DNA of 64,000 bases from the NCBI GenBank assembly GCA_963680875.1, contig OY804580.1:92967353-93031352 (forward strand), written 5' to 3'. The position numbers and the translations under genes are program-made. Origin of the DNA: Bathymodiolus brooksi (Eukaryota; Mollusca; Bivalvia; Mytilida; Modiolidae). The notes under the pieces are model-generated. The model saw only the letters and a list, made by a program, of their open reading frames with translations, was not told the origin of the DNA and searched no databases. Shown in pieces: positions 14,041 through 26,200 of this stretch; the stretch's first letter is position 1; every line of letters starts with the position of its first letter.

Positions 14041-17000
14041 TTCATTTATTTTGTGCTATATCATATTTGTCATAGGGTTGTTTCTGTTCTACAGGAATGG
14101 TTCCTGTATTCTGTGCTATATCATATTTGTCATAAGGTTGTTTCTGTTCTACAGGAATGGTTCCTGTATTCTGTACTATATCATATTTCTCATAAGGTTG
14201 TTTCTGTTCTACAGGAATGGTTCCTGTATTCTGTACTATATCATATTTATCATAAGGTTGTTTCTGTTCAACAGGAATGGTTCCTGTATTCTGTGCTATA
14301 TCATATTTGTCGTAAGGTTGTTTCTGTTCTACAGGAATGGTTCCTGTATTATGTGCTATATCATATTTGTCATAAGGTTGTTTTTGTTCTACAGGAATGG
14401 TTCCTGTATTCTGTACTATATCATATTTGTCATAAGGTTGTTTATGTTCTACAGGAATGGTTCCTGTATTCTGTACTATATCATATTTGTCATAAGGTTG
14501 TTTCTGTTCTACAGGAATGGTTCCTGTATTATGTGCTATATCATATTTGTCATAATGTTGTTTCTGTTCTACAGGGATGGTTCCTGTATTCTGTGCTATA
14601 TCATATTTGTCATAAGGTTGTTTCTGTTCTGCAGGAATGGTTCCTGTATTCTGTACTATATGATATTTGTCATAGTGATTGTTTATGTTCTACAGGAATG
14701 GTTCCTGTATTCTGTACTATATGATATTTGTCATAAGGTTTTTTCTGTTCTACAGGAATGGTTCCTGTATTCTGTACTATATGATATTTGTCATAAGGTT
14801 GTTTCTGTTCTACAGGAATGTTTCCTGTATTCTGTACTATATGATATTTGTCATAAGGTTGTTTCTGTTCTACATGAATCGTTCCTGTATTCTGTGCTAT
14901 ATCATATTTGTCATAAGGTTGTTTCTGTTCTACAGGAATGGTACCTGTATTCAGTGCTATATCATATTTGTCATAATGTTGTTTCCTATTCTACAGGAAT
15001 GGTTCATGTATTATGTGCAATATGATATTTGTCATAAGGTTGTTTTTGTTCTGCATGAATGGTTCCTGTAGTATGTGTTGTATCATATTTGTCATAAGGT
15101 TGTTTCTGTTCTGCAGGATTGGTTCCTGTATTATGTGCTATATCATATTTGTCATAAGGTTTTTTCTGGTCTACAGGAATGTTTCCTGTATTCTCTGCTA
15201 TGTCATATTTGTCATAATGTTGTTTCTGTTCTACAGGAATGGTTCCTGTATTCTTTGCTATATCATATTTGTCATCAGGTTTTTTCTGTTCTACAGGAAT
15301 GGTTTCTGTATTATGTGCTATATCATATTTGTCATAAGGCTGTTTTTATTCTACAGGAATGGTTCCTGTATTCTGTACTATATCATATTTGTCGTAAGGT
15401 TGTTTCTGTTCTACAGGAATGTTTCCTGTATTCTGTGTAATATCATATTTGTCATAAGGTTGTTTCTGTTCTAGAGGAATGGTTCCTGTATTCTGTACTA
15501 TATCATATTTGTCGTAAAGTTGTTTCTGTTCTACAGTAATGGTTCCTGTATTATGGCAATATCATATTTGTCATAATGTTGTTTCTGTTCTACAGGAATG
15601 GTTCCTGTATTATGTGCTATATCATATTTGTCGTAAGGTTGTTTCTGTTCTACAGGAATGGTTCCTGTATTATATGCTATATGATATTTGTCGTAAGGTT
15701 GTTTCTATTCTACAGAAATGTTTCCTGAATTATATGCTATATCATATTTGTCATAATGTTGTTTCTGTTCTACAGGAACGGTTCCTGTATTTTGTGCTAT
15801 ATCATATTTGTCATGGGGTTGTTTCTGTTCTACAGGAATGGTTCCTGTATTCTGTACTATATCATATTTGTCATAAGGTTGTTTCTGTTCTACAGGAATG
15901 GTTCCTGTATTCTGTACTATATCATATTTATCATAAGGTTGTTTCTGTTCTACAGGAATGGTTCCTGTATTATGTGCTATATCATATTTGTCATAAGGTT
16001 GTTTTTGTTCTACAGGAATGGTTCCTGTATTCTGTACTATATCATATTTGTCATAATGTTGATTCTGTTCTACAGGAACGGTTCATTTATTTTGTGCTAT
16101 ATCATATTTGTCATAGGGTTGTTTCTGTTCTACAGGAATGGTTCCTGTATTCTGTGCTATATCATATTTGTCATAAGGTTGTTTCTGTTCTACAGGAATG
16201 GTTCCTGTATTCTGTACTATATCATATTTGTCATAAGGTTGTTTCTGTTCTACAGGAATGATTCCTGTATTATGTGCTATATCATATTTGTCATAAAGTT
16301 GTTTTGTTCTACAGGGATGGTTACTGTATTCTGTGCTATATCATATTTGTCGTAAGGTTGTTTCTGTTCTACAGGAATGGTTGCTGTATTCTCTACTATA
16401 TCATATTTGTCATAATGTTGTTTCTGTTCTACAGGAATGGTTCCTGTATTCTGTACTATATCATATTTGTCATAGGGTTGTTTTTGTTCTACAGGAATGG
16501 TTCCTGTATTATGTGTTATATCATATTTGTCATAAGGTTGTTTTTGTTCTACAGGAATGGTTCCTGTATTCTCTACTATATCATATTTGTCATAAGGTTT
16601 TTTCTGTTCTACAGGAATGGGTACTGTATTCTGTACTATATCATATTTGTCGGAAGGTTGTTTCTGTTCTACAGGAATGGTTCCAGTATTATGTGCTATA
16701 TCATATTTGTCATAATGTTGTTTTTGTTCTACAGGGATGGTTCCTGTATTCTGTGCTATATCATATTTGTCATAAGGTTGTTTCTGTTCTACAGGAATGT
16801 TTCCTGTATTCTGTTTAATATCATATTTGTCATAAGGTTGTTTCTGTTCTAGAGGAATGGTTCCTGTATTCTGTACTATATCATATTTGTTGTAAAGTTG
16901 TTTCTGTTCTACAGTAATGGTTCCTGTATTATGGCAATATCATATTTGTCATAATGTTGTTTCTGTTCTACAGGAATGGTTCCTGTATTATGTGCTATAT

Positions 17001-20000
17001 CATATTTGTCGTAAGGTTGTTTCTGTTCTACAGGAATGGTTCCTGTATTATATGCTATATGATATTTGTCGTAAGGTTGTTTCTATTCTACAGAAATGTT
17101 TCCTGTATTATATGCTATATCATATTTGTCATAATGTTGTTTCTGTTCTACAGGAACGGTTCCTGTATTTTGTGCTATATCATATTTTTCATGGGGTTGT
17201 TTCTGTTCTACAGGAATGGTTCCTGTATTCTGTACTATATCATATTTGTCATAAGGTTGTTTCTGTTCTACAGGAATGGTTACTGTATTCTGTACTATAT
17301 CATATTTATCATAAGGTTGTTTCTGTTCTACAGGAATGGTTCCTGTATTATGTGCTATATCATATTTGTCATAAGGTTGTTTTTGTTCTACAGGAATGGT
17401 TCCTGTATTCTGTACTATATCATATTTGTCATAATGTTGTTTCTGTTCTACAGGAACGGTTCATTTATTTTGTGCTATATCATATTTGTCATAGGGTTGT
17501 TTCTGTTCTACAGGAATGGTTCCTGTATTCTGTGCTATATCATATTTGTCATAAGGTTGTTTCTGTTCTACAGGAAAGGTTCCTGTATTCTGTACTATAT
17601 CATATTTGTCATAAGGTTGTTTCTGTTCTACAGGAATGATTCCTGTATTATGTGCTATATCATATTTGTCATAAAGTTGTTTTTGTTCTACAGGGATGGT
17701 TACTGTATTCTGTGCTATATCATATTTGTCGTAAGGTTGTTTCTGTTCTACAGGAATGGTTGCTGTATTCTCTACTATATCATATTTGTCATAATGTTGT
17801 TTCTGTTCTACAGGAATGGTTCCTGTATTCTGTACTATATCATATTTGTCATAGGGTTGTTTTTGTTCTACAGGAATGGTTCCTGTATTGTGTTATATCA
17901 TATTTGTCATAAGGTTGTTTTTGTTCTACAGGAATGGTTCCTGTATTCTCTACTATATCATATTTGTCATAAGGTTTTTTCTGTTCTACAGGAATGGGTA
18001 CTGTATTCTGTACTATATCATATTTGTCGTAAGGTTGTTTCTGTTCTACAGAAATGGTTCCTGTATTATATGCTATATCATATTTGTCATAATGTTGTTT
18101 CTGTTCTACAGGAACGGTTCCTGTATTTTGTGCTATATCATATTTGTCATGGGGTTGTTTCTGTTCTACAGGAATGGTTCCTGTATTCTGTACTATATCA
18201 TATTTGTCATAAGGTTGTTTCTGTTTTACAGGAATGGTTCCTGTATTCTGTACTGTATCATATTTATCATAAGGTTGTTTCTGTTCTACAGGAATGGTTC
18301 CTGTATTATGTGCTAAATCATATTTGTCATAAGGTTGTTTTTGTCCTACAGGAATGGTTCCTGTATTCTGTGCTATATCATATTTGTCGTTAAGGTTGTT
18401 TTTGTACTACAGGAATGGTTCCTGTATTCTGTGCTATATCATATTTATCATAAGGTTGTTTCTGTTCTACGGGAATGGTTCCTGTATTATGTGCTATATC
18501 ATATTTGTCGTAAGGTTGTTTTTGTACTACAGGAATGGTTCCTGTATTCTGTGCTATATCATATTTATCATAAGGTTGTTTCTGTTCTACAGGAATGGTT
18601 CCTGTATTATGTGCTATATCATATTTGTCGTAAGGTTTTTTTGTACCACAGGAATGGTTCCTGTATTCTGTGCTATATCATATTTGTCGTAAGGTTGTTT
18701 CTGTTCTACAGGAATGGTTACTGTATTATGTGCTATATCATATATGTCATAAGGTTGTTTTTGTTCTACAGGAATGGTTCCTGTATTCTGTACTATATCA
18801 TATTTGTCATAATGTTGTTTCTGTTCTACAGGAATGGTTCCTGTATTATGTGATATATCATATTTGTCGTAAGGTTGTTTCTGTTCTACAGAAATGGTTC
18901 CTGTATTATTTGCTATATCATATTTGTCATAATGTTGTTTCTGTTCTACGGGAACAGTTCCTGTATTTTGTGCTATATCATATTTGTCATAGGGTTGTTT
19001 CTGTTCTACAGGAATGGTTCCTTTATTCTGTGCTATATCATATTTGTCATAAGGTTGTTTCTGTTCTACAGGAATGGTTCCTGTATTCTTTACTATATCA
19101 TATTTGTCATAATGTTGTTTCTGTTCTACAGGAATGGTTCCTGTATTCTGTACTATATCATATTTGTCATAATGTTGTTTCTGTTCTACAGGAATGGTTC
19201 CTGTATTATGTGCTATATCATATTTGTCATAAGGTTGTTTTTGTCCTACAGGAATGGTTCCTGTATTCTGTGCTATATCATATTTGTCGTAAGGTTGTTT
19301 TTGTACTACAGGAATGGTTCCTGTATTCTGTGCTATATCATATTTATCATAAGGTTGTTTCTGTTCTACGGGAATGGTTCCTGTATTATGTGCTATATCA
19401 TATTTGTCATAAGGTTGTTTTTGTACTACAGGAATGGTTCCTGTATTCTGTGCTATATCATATTTATCATAAGGTTGTTTCTGTTCTACAGGAATGGTTC
19501 CTGTATTCTGTGCTATATCATATTTATCATAAGGTTGTTTCTGTTCTACGGAATGGTTCCTGTATTATGTGCTATATCGTATTTGTCGTAAGGTTGTTTT
19601 TGTACCACAGGCATGGTTCCTGTATTCTGTGCTATATCATATTTGTCGTAAGGTTGTTTCTGTTCTACAGGAATGGTTCCTGTATTATGTGCTATATCAT
19701 ATATGTCATAAGGTTGTTTTTGTTCTACAGGAATGGTTCCTGTATTCTGTACTATATCATATTTGTCATAATGTTGTTTCTGTTCTACAGGAATGGTTCC
19801 TGTATTATGTGATATATCATATTTGTCGTAAGGTTGTTTCTGTTCTACAGAAATGGTTCCTGTATTATTTGCTATATCGTATTTGTCATAATGTTGTTTC
19901 TGTTCTACAGGAACGGTTCCTGTATTTTGTGCTATATCATATTTGTCATAGGGTTGTTTCTGTTCTACAGGAATGGTTCCTTTATTCTGTGCTATATCAT

Positions 20001-21873
20001 ATTTGTCATAAGGTTGTTTCTCTTCTACAGGAATGGTTCCTGTATTCTGTACTAAATCATATTTGTCATAATGTTGTTTCAGTTCTACAGGAATGGTTCC
20101 TGTATTCTGTACTATTTCATATTTGTCATAATGTTGTTTCTGTTCTACAGGAATGATTCCTGTATTATGTGCTATATCATATTTGGCATAAAGTTGTTTT
20201 TGTTCTACAGGGATGGTTACTGTATTCTGTGCTATATCATATTTGTCGTAAGGTTGTTTCTGTTCTACAGGAATGGTTGCTGTATTCTCTACTATATCAT
20301 ATTTGTCATAATGTTGTTTCTGTTCTACAGGAATGGTTCCTGTATTCTGTACTATATCATATTTGTCATAGGGTTGTTTTTGTTCTACAGGAATGGTTCC
20401 TGTATTATGTGTTATATCATATTTGTCATAAGGTTGTTTTTGTTCTACAGGAATGGTTCCTGTATTCTCTACTATATCATATTTGTCATAAGGTTTTTTC
20501 TGTTCTACAGGAATGGGTACTGTATTCTGTACTATATCATATTTGTTGTAAGGTTGTTTCTGTTCTACAGGAATGTTTCCTGTATTCTGTGTAATATCAT
20601 ATTTGTCATAAGGTTGTTTCTGTTCTAGAGGAATGGTTCCTGTATTCTGTACTATATCATATTTGTCGTAAAGTTGTTTCTGTTCTACAGTAATGGTTCC
20701 TGTATTATGGCAATATCATATTTGTCATAATGTTGTTTCTGTTCTACAGGAATGGTTCCTGTATTATGTGCTATATCATATTTGTCGTAAGGTTGTTTCT
20801 GTTCTACAGGAATGGTTCCTGTATTATATGCTATATGATATTTGTCGTAAGGTTGTTTCTATTCTACAGAAATGTTTCCTGTATTATATGCTATATCATA
20901 TTTGTCATAATGTTGTTTCTGTTCTACAGGAACGGTTCCTGTATTTTGTGCTATATCATATTTTTCATGGGGTTGTTTCTGTTCTACAGGAATGGTTCCT
21001 GTATTCTGTACTATATCATATTTGTCATAAGGTTGTTTCTCTTCTACAGGAATGGTTCCTGTATTCTGTACTATATCATATTTATCATAAGGTTGTTTCT
21101 GTTCTACAGGAATGGTTCCTGTATTATGTGCTATATCATATTTGTCATAAGGTTGTTTTTGTTCTACAGGAATGGTTCCTGTATTCTGTACTATATCATA
21201 TTTGTCATAATGTTGTTTCTGTTCTACAGGAACGGTTCATTTATTTTGTGCTATATCATATTTGTCATAGGGTTGTTTCTGTTCTACAGGAATGGTTCCT
21301 GTATTCTGTGCTATATCATATTTGTCATAAGGTTGTTTCTGTTCTACAGGAATGGTTCCTGTATTCTGTACTATATCATATTTGTCATAAGGTTGTTTCT
21401 GTTCTACAGGAATGGTTCCTGTATTCTGTACTATATCATATTTATCATAAGGTTGTTTCTGTTCAACAGGAATGGTTCCTGTATTCTGTGCTATATCATA
21501 TTTGTCGTAAGGTTGTTTCTGTTCTACAGGAATGGTTCCTGTATTATGTGCTATATCATATTTGTCATAAGGTTGTTTTTGTTCTACAGGAATGGTTCCT
21601 GTATTCTGTACTATATCATATTTGTCATAAGGTTGTTTATGTTCTACAGGAATGGTTCCTGTATTCTGTACTATATCATATTTGTCATAAGGTTGTTTCT
21701 GTTCTACAGGAATGGTTCCTGTATTATGTGCTATATCATATTTGTCATAATGTTGTTTCTGTTCTACAGGGATGGTTCCTGTATTCTGTGCTATATCATA
21801 TTTGTCATAAGGTTGTTTCTGTTCTGCAGGAATGGTTCCTGTATTCTGTACTATATGATATTTGTCATAGTGA

Positions 21874-23255
21874 TTGTTTATGTTCTACAGGAATGGTTCC
21901 TGTATTCTGTACTATATGATATTTGTCATAAGGTTTTTTCTGTTCTACAGGAATGGTTCATGTATTCTGTACTATATGATATTTGTCATAAGGTTGTTTC
22001 TGTTCTACAGGAATGTTTCCTGTATTCTGTACTATATGATATTTGTCATAAGGTTGTTTCTGTTCTACATGAATCGTTCCTGTATTCTGTGCTATATCAT
22101 ATTTGTCATAAGGTTTTTTCTGTTCTACAGGAATGGTACCTGTATTCAGTGCTATATCATATTTGTCATAATGTTGTTTCCTATTCTACAGGAATGGTTC
22201 ATGTATTATGTGCAATATGATATTTGTCATAAGGTTGTTTTTGTTCTGCATGAATGGTTCCTGTAGTATGTGTTGTATCATATTTGTCATAAGGTTGTTT
22301 CTGTTCTGCAGGATTGGTTCCTGTATTATGTGCTATATCATATTTGTCATAAGGTTTTTTCTGGTCTACAGGAATGTTTCCTGTATTCTCTGCTATGTCA
22401 TATTTGTCATAATGTTGTTTCTGTTCTACAGGAATGGTTCCTGTATTCTCTGCTATATCATATTTGTCATCAGGTTTTTTCTGTTCTACAGGAATGGTTT
22501 CTGTATTATGTGCTATATCATATTTGTCATAAGGCTGTTTTTATTCTACAGGAATGGTTCCTGTATTCTGTACTATATCATATTTGTCGTAAGGTTGTTT
22601 CTGTTCTACAGGAATGGTTCCTGTATTCTGTACTATATCATATTTATCATAAGGTTGTTTCTGTTCAACAGGAATGGTTCCTGTATTCTGTGCTATATCA
22701 TATTTGTCGTAAGGTTGTTTCTGTTCTACAGGAATGGTTCCTGTATTATGTGCTATATCATATTTGTCATAAGGTTGTTTATGTTCTACAGGAATGGTTC
22801 CTGTATTCTGTACTATATCATATTTGTCATAAGGTTGTTTCTGTTCTACAGGAATGGTTCCTGTATTATGTGCTATATCATATTTGTCGTAAGGTTGTTT
22901 CTGTTCTACAGAAATGGTTCCTGTATTATATGCTATATCATATTTGTCATAATGTTGTTTCTGTTCTACAGGAACGGTTCCTGTATTTTGTGCTATATCA
23001 TATTTGTCATGGGGTTGTTTCTGTTCTACAGTAATGGTTCCTGTATTCTGTGCTATATCATATTTGTCATAAGGTTGTTTCTGTTCTACAGGAATGGTTC
23101 CTGTATTCTGTACTATATCATATTTATCATAAGGTTGTTTCTGTTCAACAGGAATGGTTCCTGTATTCTGTGCTATATCATATTTGTCGTAAGGTTGTTT
23201 CTGTTCTACAGGAATGGTTCCTATATTATGTGCTATATCATATTTGTCATAGTGA
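21874..23255. repeat. Extra 1,382-bp block at the junction of the 22-kb copies
   Basis: Marker units at 21,874, 23,256 and 24,938 are spaced 1,382 and 1,682 bp. The 1,682-bp block is the same as 1,002-2,683. The 1,382-bp block is the same block lacking five 60-bp units: after tcctatattatgtgctatatcatatt near 23,220 it jumps straight to tcatagtgattgtttatg. The jump deletes whole units in register, as expected for unequal exchange between misaligned 60-bp units. Confidence 0.85.
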
Positions 23256-26200
23256 TTGTTTATGTTCTACAGGAATGGTTCCTGTATTCTGTACTATATG
23301 ATATTTGTCATAAGGTTTTTTCTGTTCTACAGGAATGGTTCATGTATTCTGTACTATATGATATTTGTCATAAGGTTGTTTCTGTTCTACAGGAATGTTT
23401 CCTGTATTCTGTACTATATGATATTTGTCATAAGGTTGTTTCTGTTCTACATGAATCGTTCCTGTATTCTGTGCTATATCATATTTGTCATAAGGTTTTT
23501 TCTGTTCTACAGGAATGGTACCTGTATTCAGTGCTATATCATATTTGTCATAATGTTGTTTCCTATTCTACAGGAATGGTTCATGTATTATGTGCAATAT
23601 GATATTTGTCATAAGGTTGTTTTTGTTCTGCATGAATGGTTCCTGTAGTATGTGTTGTATCATATTTGTCATAAGGTTGTTTCTGTTCTGCAGGATTGGT
23701 TCCTGTATTATGTGCTATATCATATTTGTCATAAGGTTTTTTCTGGTCTACAGGAATGTTTCCTGTATTCTCTGCTATGTCATATTTGTCATAATGTTGT
23801 TTCTGTTCTACAGGAATGGTTCCTGTATTCTCTGCTATATCATATTTGTCATCAGGTTTTTTCTGTTCTACAGGAATGGTTTCTGTATTATGTGCTATAT
23901 CATATTTGTCATAAGGCTGTTTTTATTCTACAGGAATGGTTCCTGTATTCTGTACTATATCATATTTGTCGTCAGGTTGTTTCTGTTCTACAGGAATGGT
24001 TCCTGTATTCTGTACTATATCATATTTATCATAAGGTTGTTTCTGTTCAACAGGAATGGTTCCTGTATTCTGTGCTATATCATATTTGTCGTAAGGTTGT
24101 TTCTGTTCTACAGGAATGGTTCCTGTATTATGTGCTATATCATATTTGTCATAAGGTTGTTTATGTTCTACAGGAATGGTTCCTGTATTCTGTACTATAT
24201 CATATTTGTCATAAGGTTGTTTCTGTTCTACAGGAATGGTTCCTGTATTATGTGCTATATCATATTTGTCGTAAGGTTGTTTCTGTTCTACAGAAATGGT
24301 TCCTGTATTATATGCTATATCATATTTGTCATAATGTTGTTTCTGTTCTACAGGAACGGTTCCTGTATTTTGTGCTATATCATATTTGTCATGGGGTTGT
24401 TTCTGTTCTACAGGAATGGTTCCTGTATTCTGTGCTATATCATATTTGTCATAAGGTTGTTTCTGTTCTACAGGAATGGTTCCTGTATTCTGTACTATAT
24501 CATATTTATCATAAGGTTGTTTCTGTTCAACAGGAATGGTTCCTGTATTCTGTGCTATATCATATTTGTCGTAAGGTTGTTTCTGTTCTACAGGAATGGT
24601 TCCTATATTATGTGCTATATCATATTTGTCATAAGGTTGTTTTTGTTCTACAGGAATGGTTCCTGTATTCTGTACTATATCATATTTGTCATAAGGTTGT
24701 TTATGTTCTACAGGAATGGTTCCTGTATTCTGTACTATATCATATTTGTCATAAGGTTGTTTCTGTTCTACAGGAATGGTTCCTGTATTATGTGCTATAT
24801 CATATTTGTCATAATGTTGTTTCTGTTCTACAGGGATGGTTCCTGTATTCTGTGCTATATCATATTTGTCATAAAGTTGTTTCTGTTCTGCAGGAATGGT
24901 TCCTGTATTCTGTACTATATGATATTTGTCATAGTGATTGTTTATGTTCTACAGGAATGGTTCCTGTATTCTGTACTATATGATATTTGTCATAAGGTTT
25001 TTTCTGTTCTACAGGAATGGTTCCTGTATTCTGTACTATATGATATTTGTCATAAGGTTGTTTCTGTTCTACAGGAATGTTTCCTGTATTCTGTACTATA
25101 TGATATTTGTCATAAGGTTGTTTCTGTTCTACATGAATCGTTCCTGTATTCTGTGCTATATCATATTTGTCATAAGGTTGTTTCTGTTCTACAGGAATGG
25201 TACCTGTATTCAGTGCTATATCATATTTGTCATAATGTTGTTTCCTATTCTACAGGAATGGTTCATGTATTATGTGCAATATGATATTTGTCATAAGGTT
25301 GTTTTTGTTCTGCATGAATGGTTCCTGTAGTATGTGTTGTATCATATTTGTCATAAGGTTGTTTCTGTTCTGCAGGATTGGTTCCTGTATTATGTGCTAT
25401 ATCATATTTGTCATAAGGTTTTTTCTGGTCTACAGGAATGTTTCCTGTATTCTCTGCTATGTCATATTTGTCATAATGTTGTTTCTGTTCTACAGGAATG
25501 GTTCCTGTATTCTCTGCTATATCATATTTGTCATCAGGTTTTTTCTGTTCTACAGGAATGGTTTCTGTATTATGTGCTATATCATATTTGTCATAAGGCT
25601 GTTTTTATTCTACAGGAATGGTTCCTGTATTCTGTACTATATCATATTTGTCGTAAGGTTGTTTCTGTTCTACAGGAATGTTTCCTGTATTCTGTGCATT
25701 ATCATATTTGTCATAAGGTTGTTTCTGTTCTAGAGGAATGGTTCCTGTATTCTGTACTATATCATATTTGTCGTAAAGTTGTTTCTGTTCTACAGTAATG
25801 GTTCCTGTATTATGGCAATATCATATTTGTCATAATGTTGTTTCTGTTCTACAGGAATGGTTCCTGTATTATGTGCTATATCATATTTGTCGTAAGGTTG
25901 TTTCTGTTCTACAGGAATGGTTCCTGTATTATATGCTATATGATATTTGTCGTAAGGTTGTTTCTATTCTACAGAAATGTTTCCTGTATTATATGCTATA
26001 TCATATTTGTCATAATGTTGTTTCTGTTCTACAGGAACGGTTCCTGTATTTTGTGCTATATCATATTTGTCATGGGGTTGTTTCTGTTCTACAGGAATGG
26101 TTCCTGTATTCTGTACTATATCATATTTGTCATAAGGTTGTTTCTGTTCTACAGGAATGGTTCCTGTATTCTGTACTATATCATATTTATCATAAGGTTG

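Larger units (their letters stand above)
1002..22612. repeat. Higher-order repeat, copy 1 (about 22 kb)
   Basis: This stretch recurs at 23,256-44,985. The offset is 22,254 bp for 1,002 to about 20,530, then 22,374 after a two-unit difference, then 22,373 after a one-base difference near 43,611. Marker units 61 bp long, containing gtgattgtttatg, lie near 1,002, 2,684, 5,443, 8,862, 11,621, 14,679 and 21,874. They reappear near 23,256, 24,938, 27,697, 31,116, 33,875, 36,933 and 44,247 with the same spacings of 1,682, 2,759, 3,419, 2,759 and 3,058. Only about nine substitutions were noticed between the copies over the first 19 kb. Neighbouring 60-bp units differ from each other far more than that, so the multi-kb block was duplicated as one piece. 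Confidence 0.93.

Noticed and set aside
13486..14045. Two small minus-strand genes starting MNVPVEQK
   Set aside because: The ATG arises from a one-base deletion in the ggttcattt unit. Both frames end at stops within or next to other off-length units, and the pair is a 359-bp tandem duplicate.
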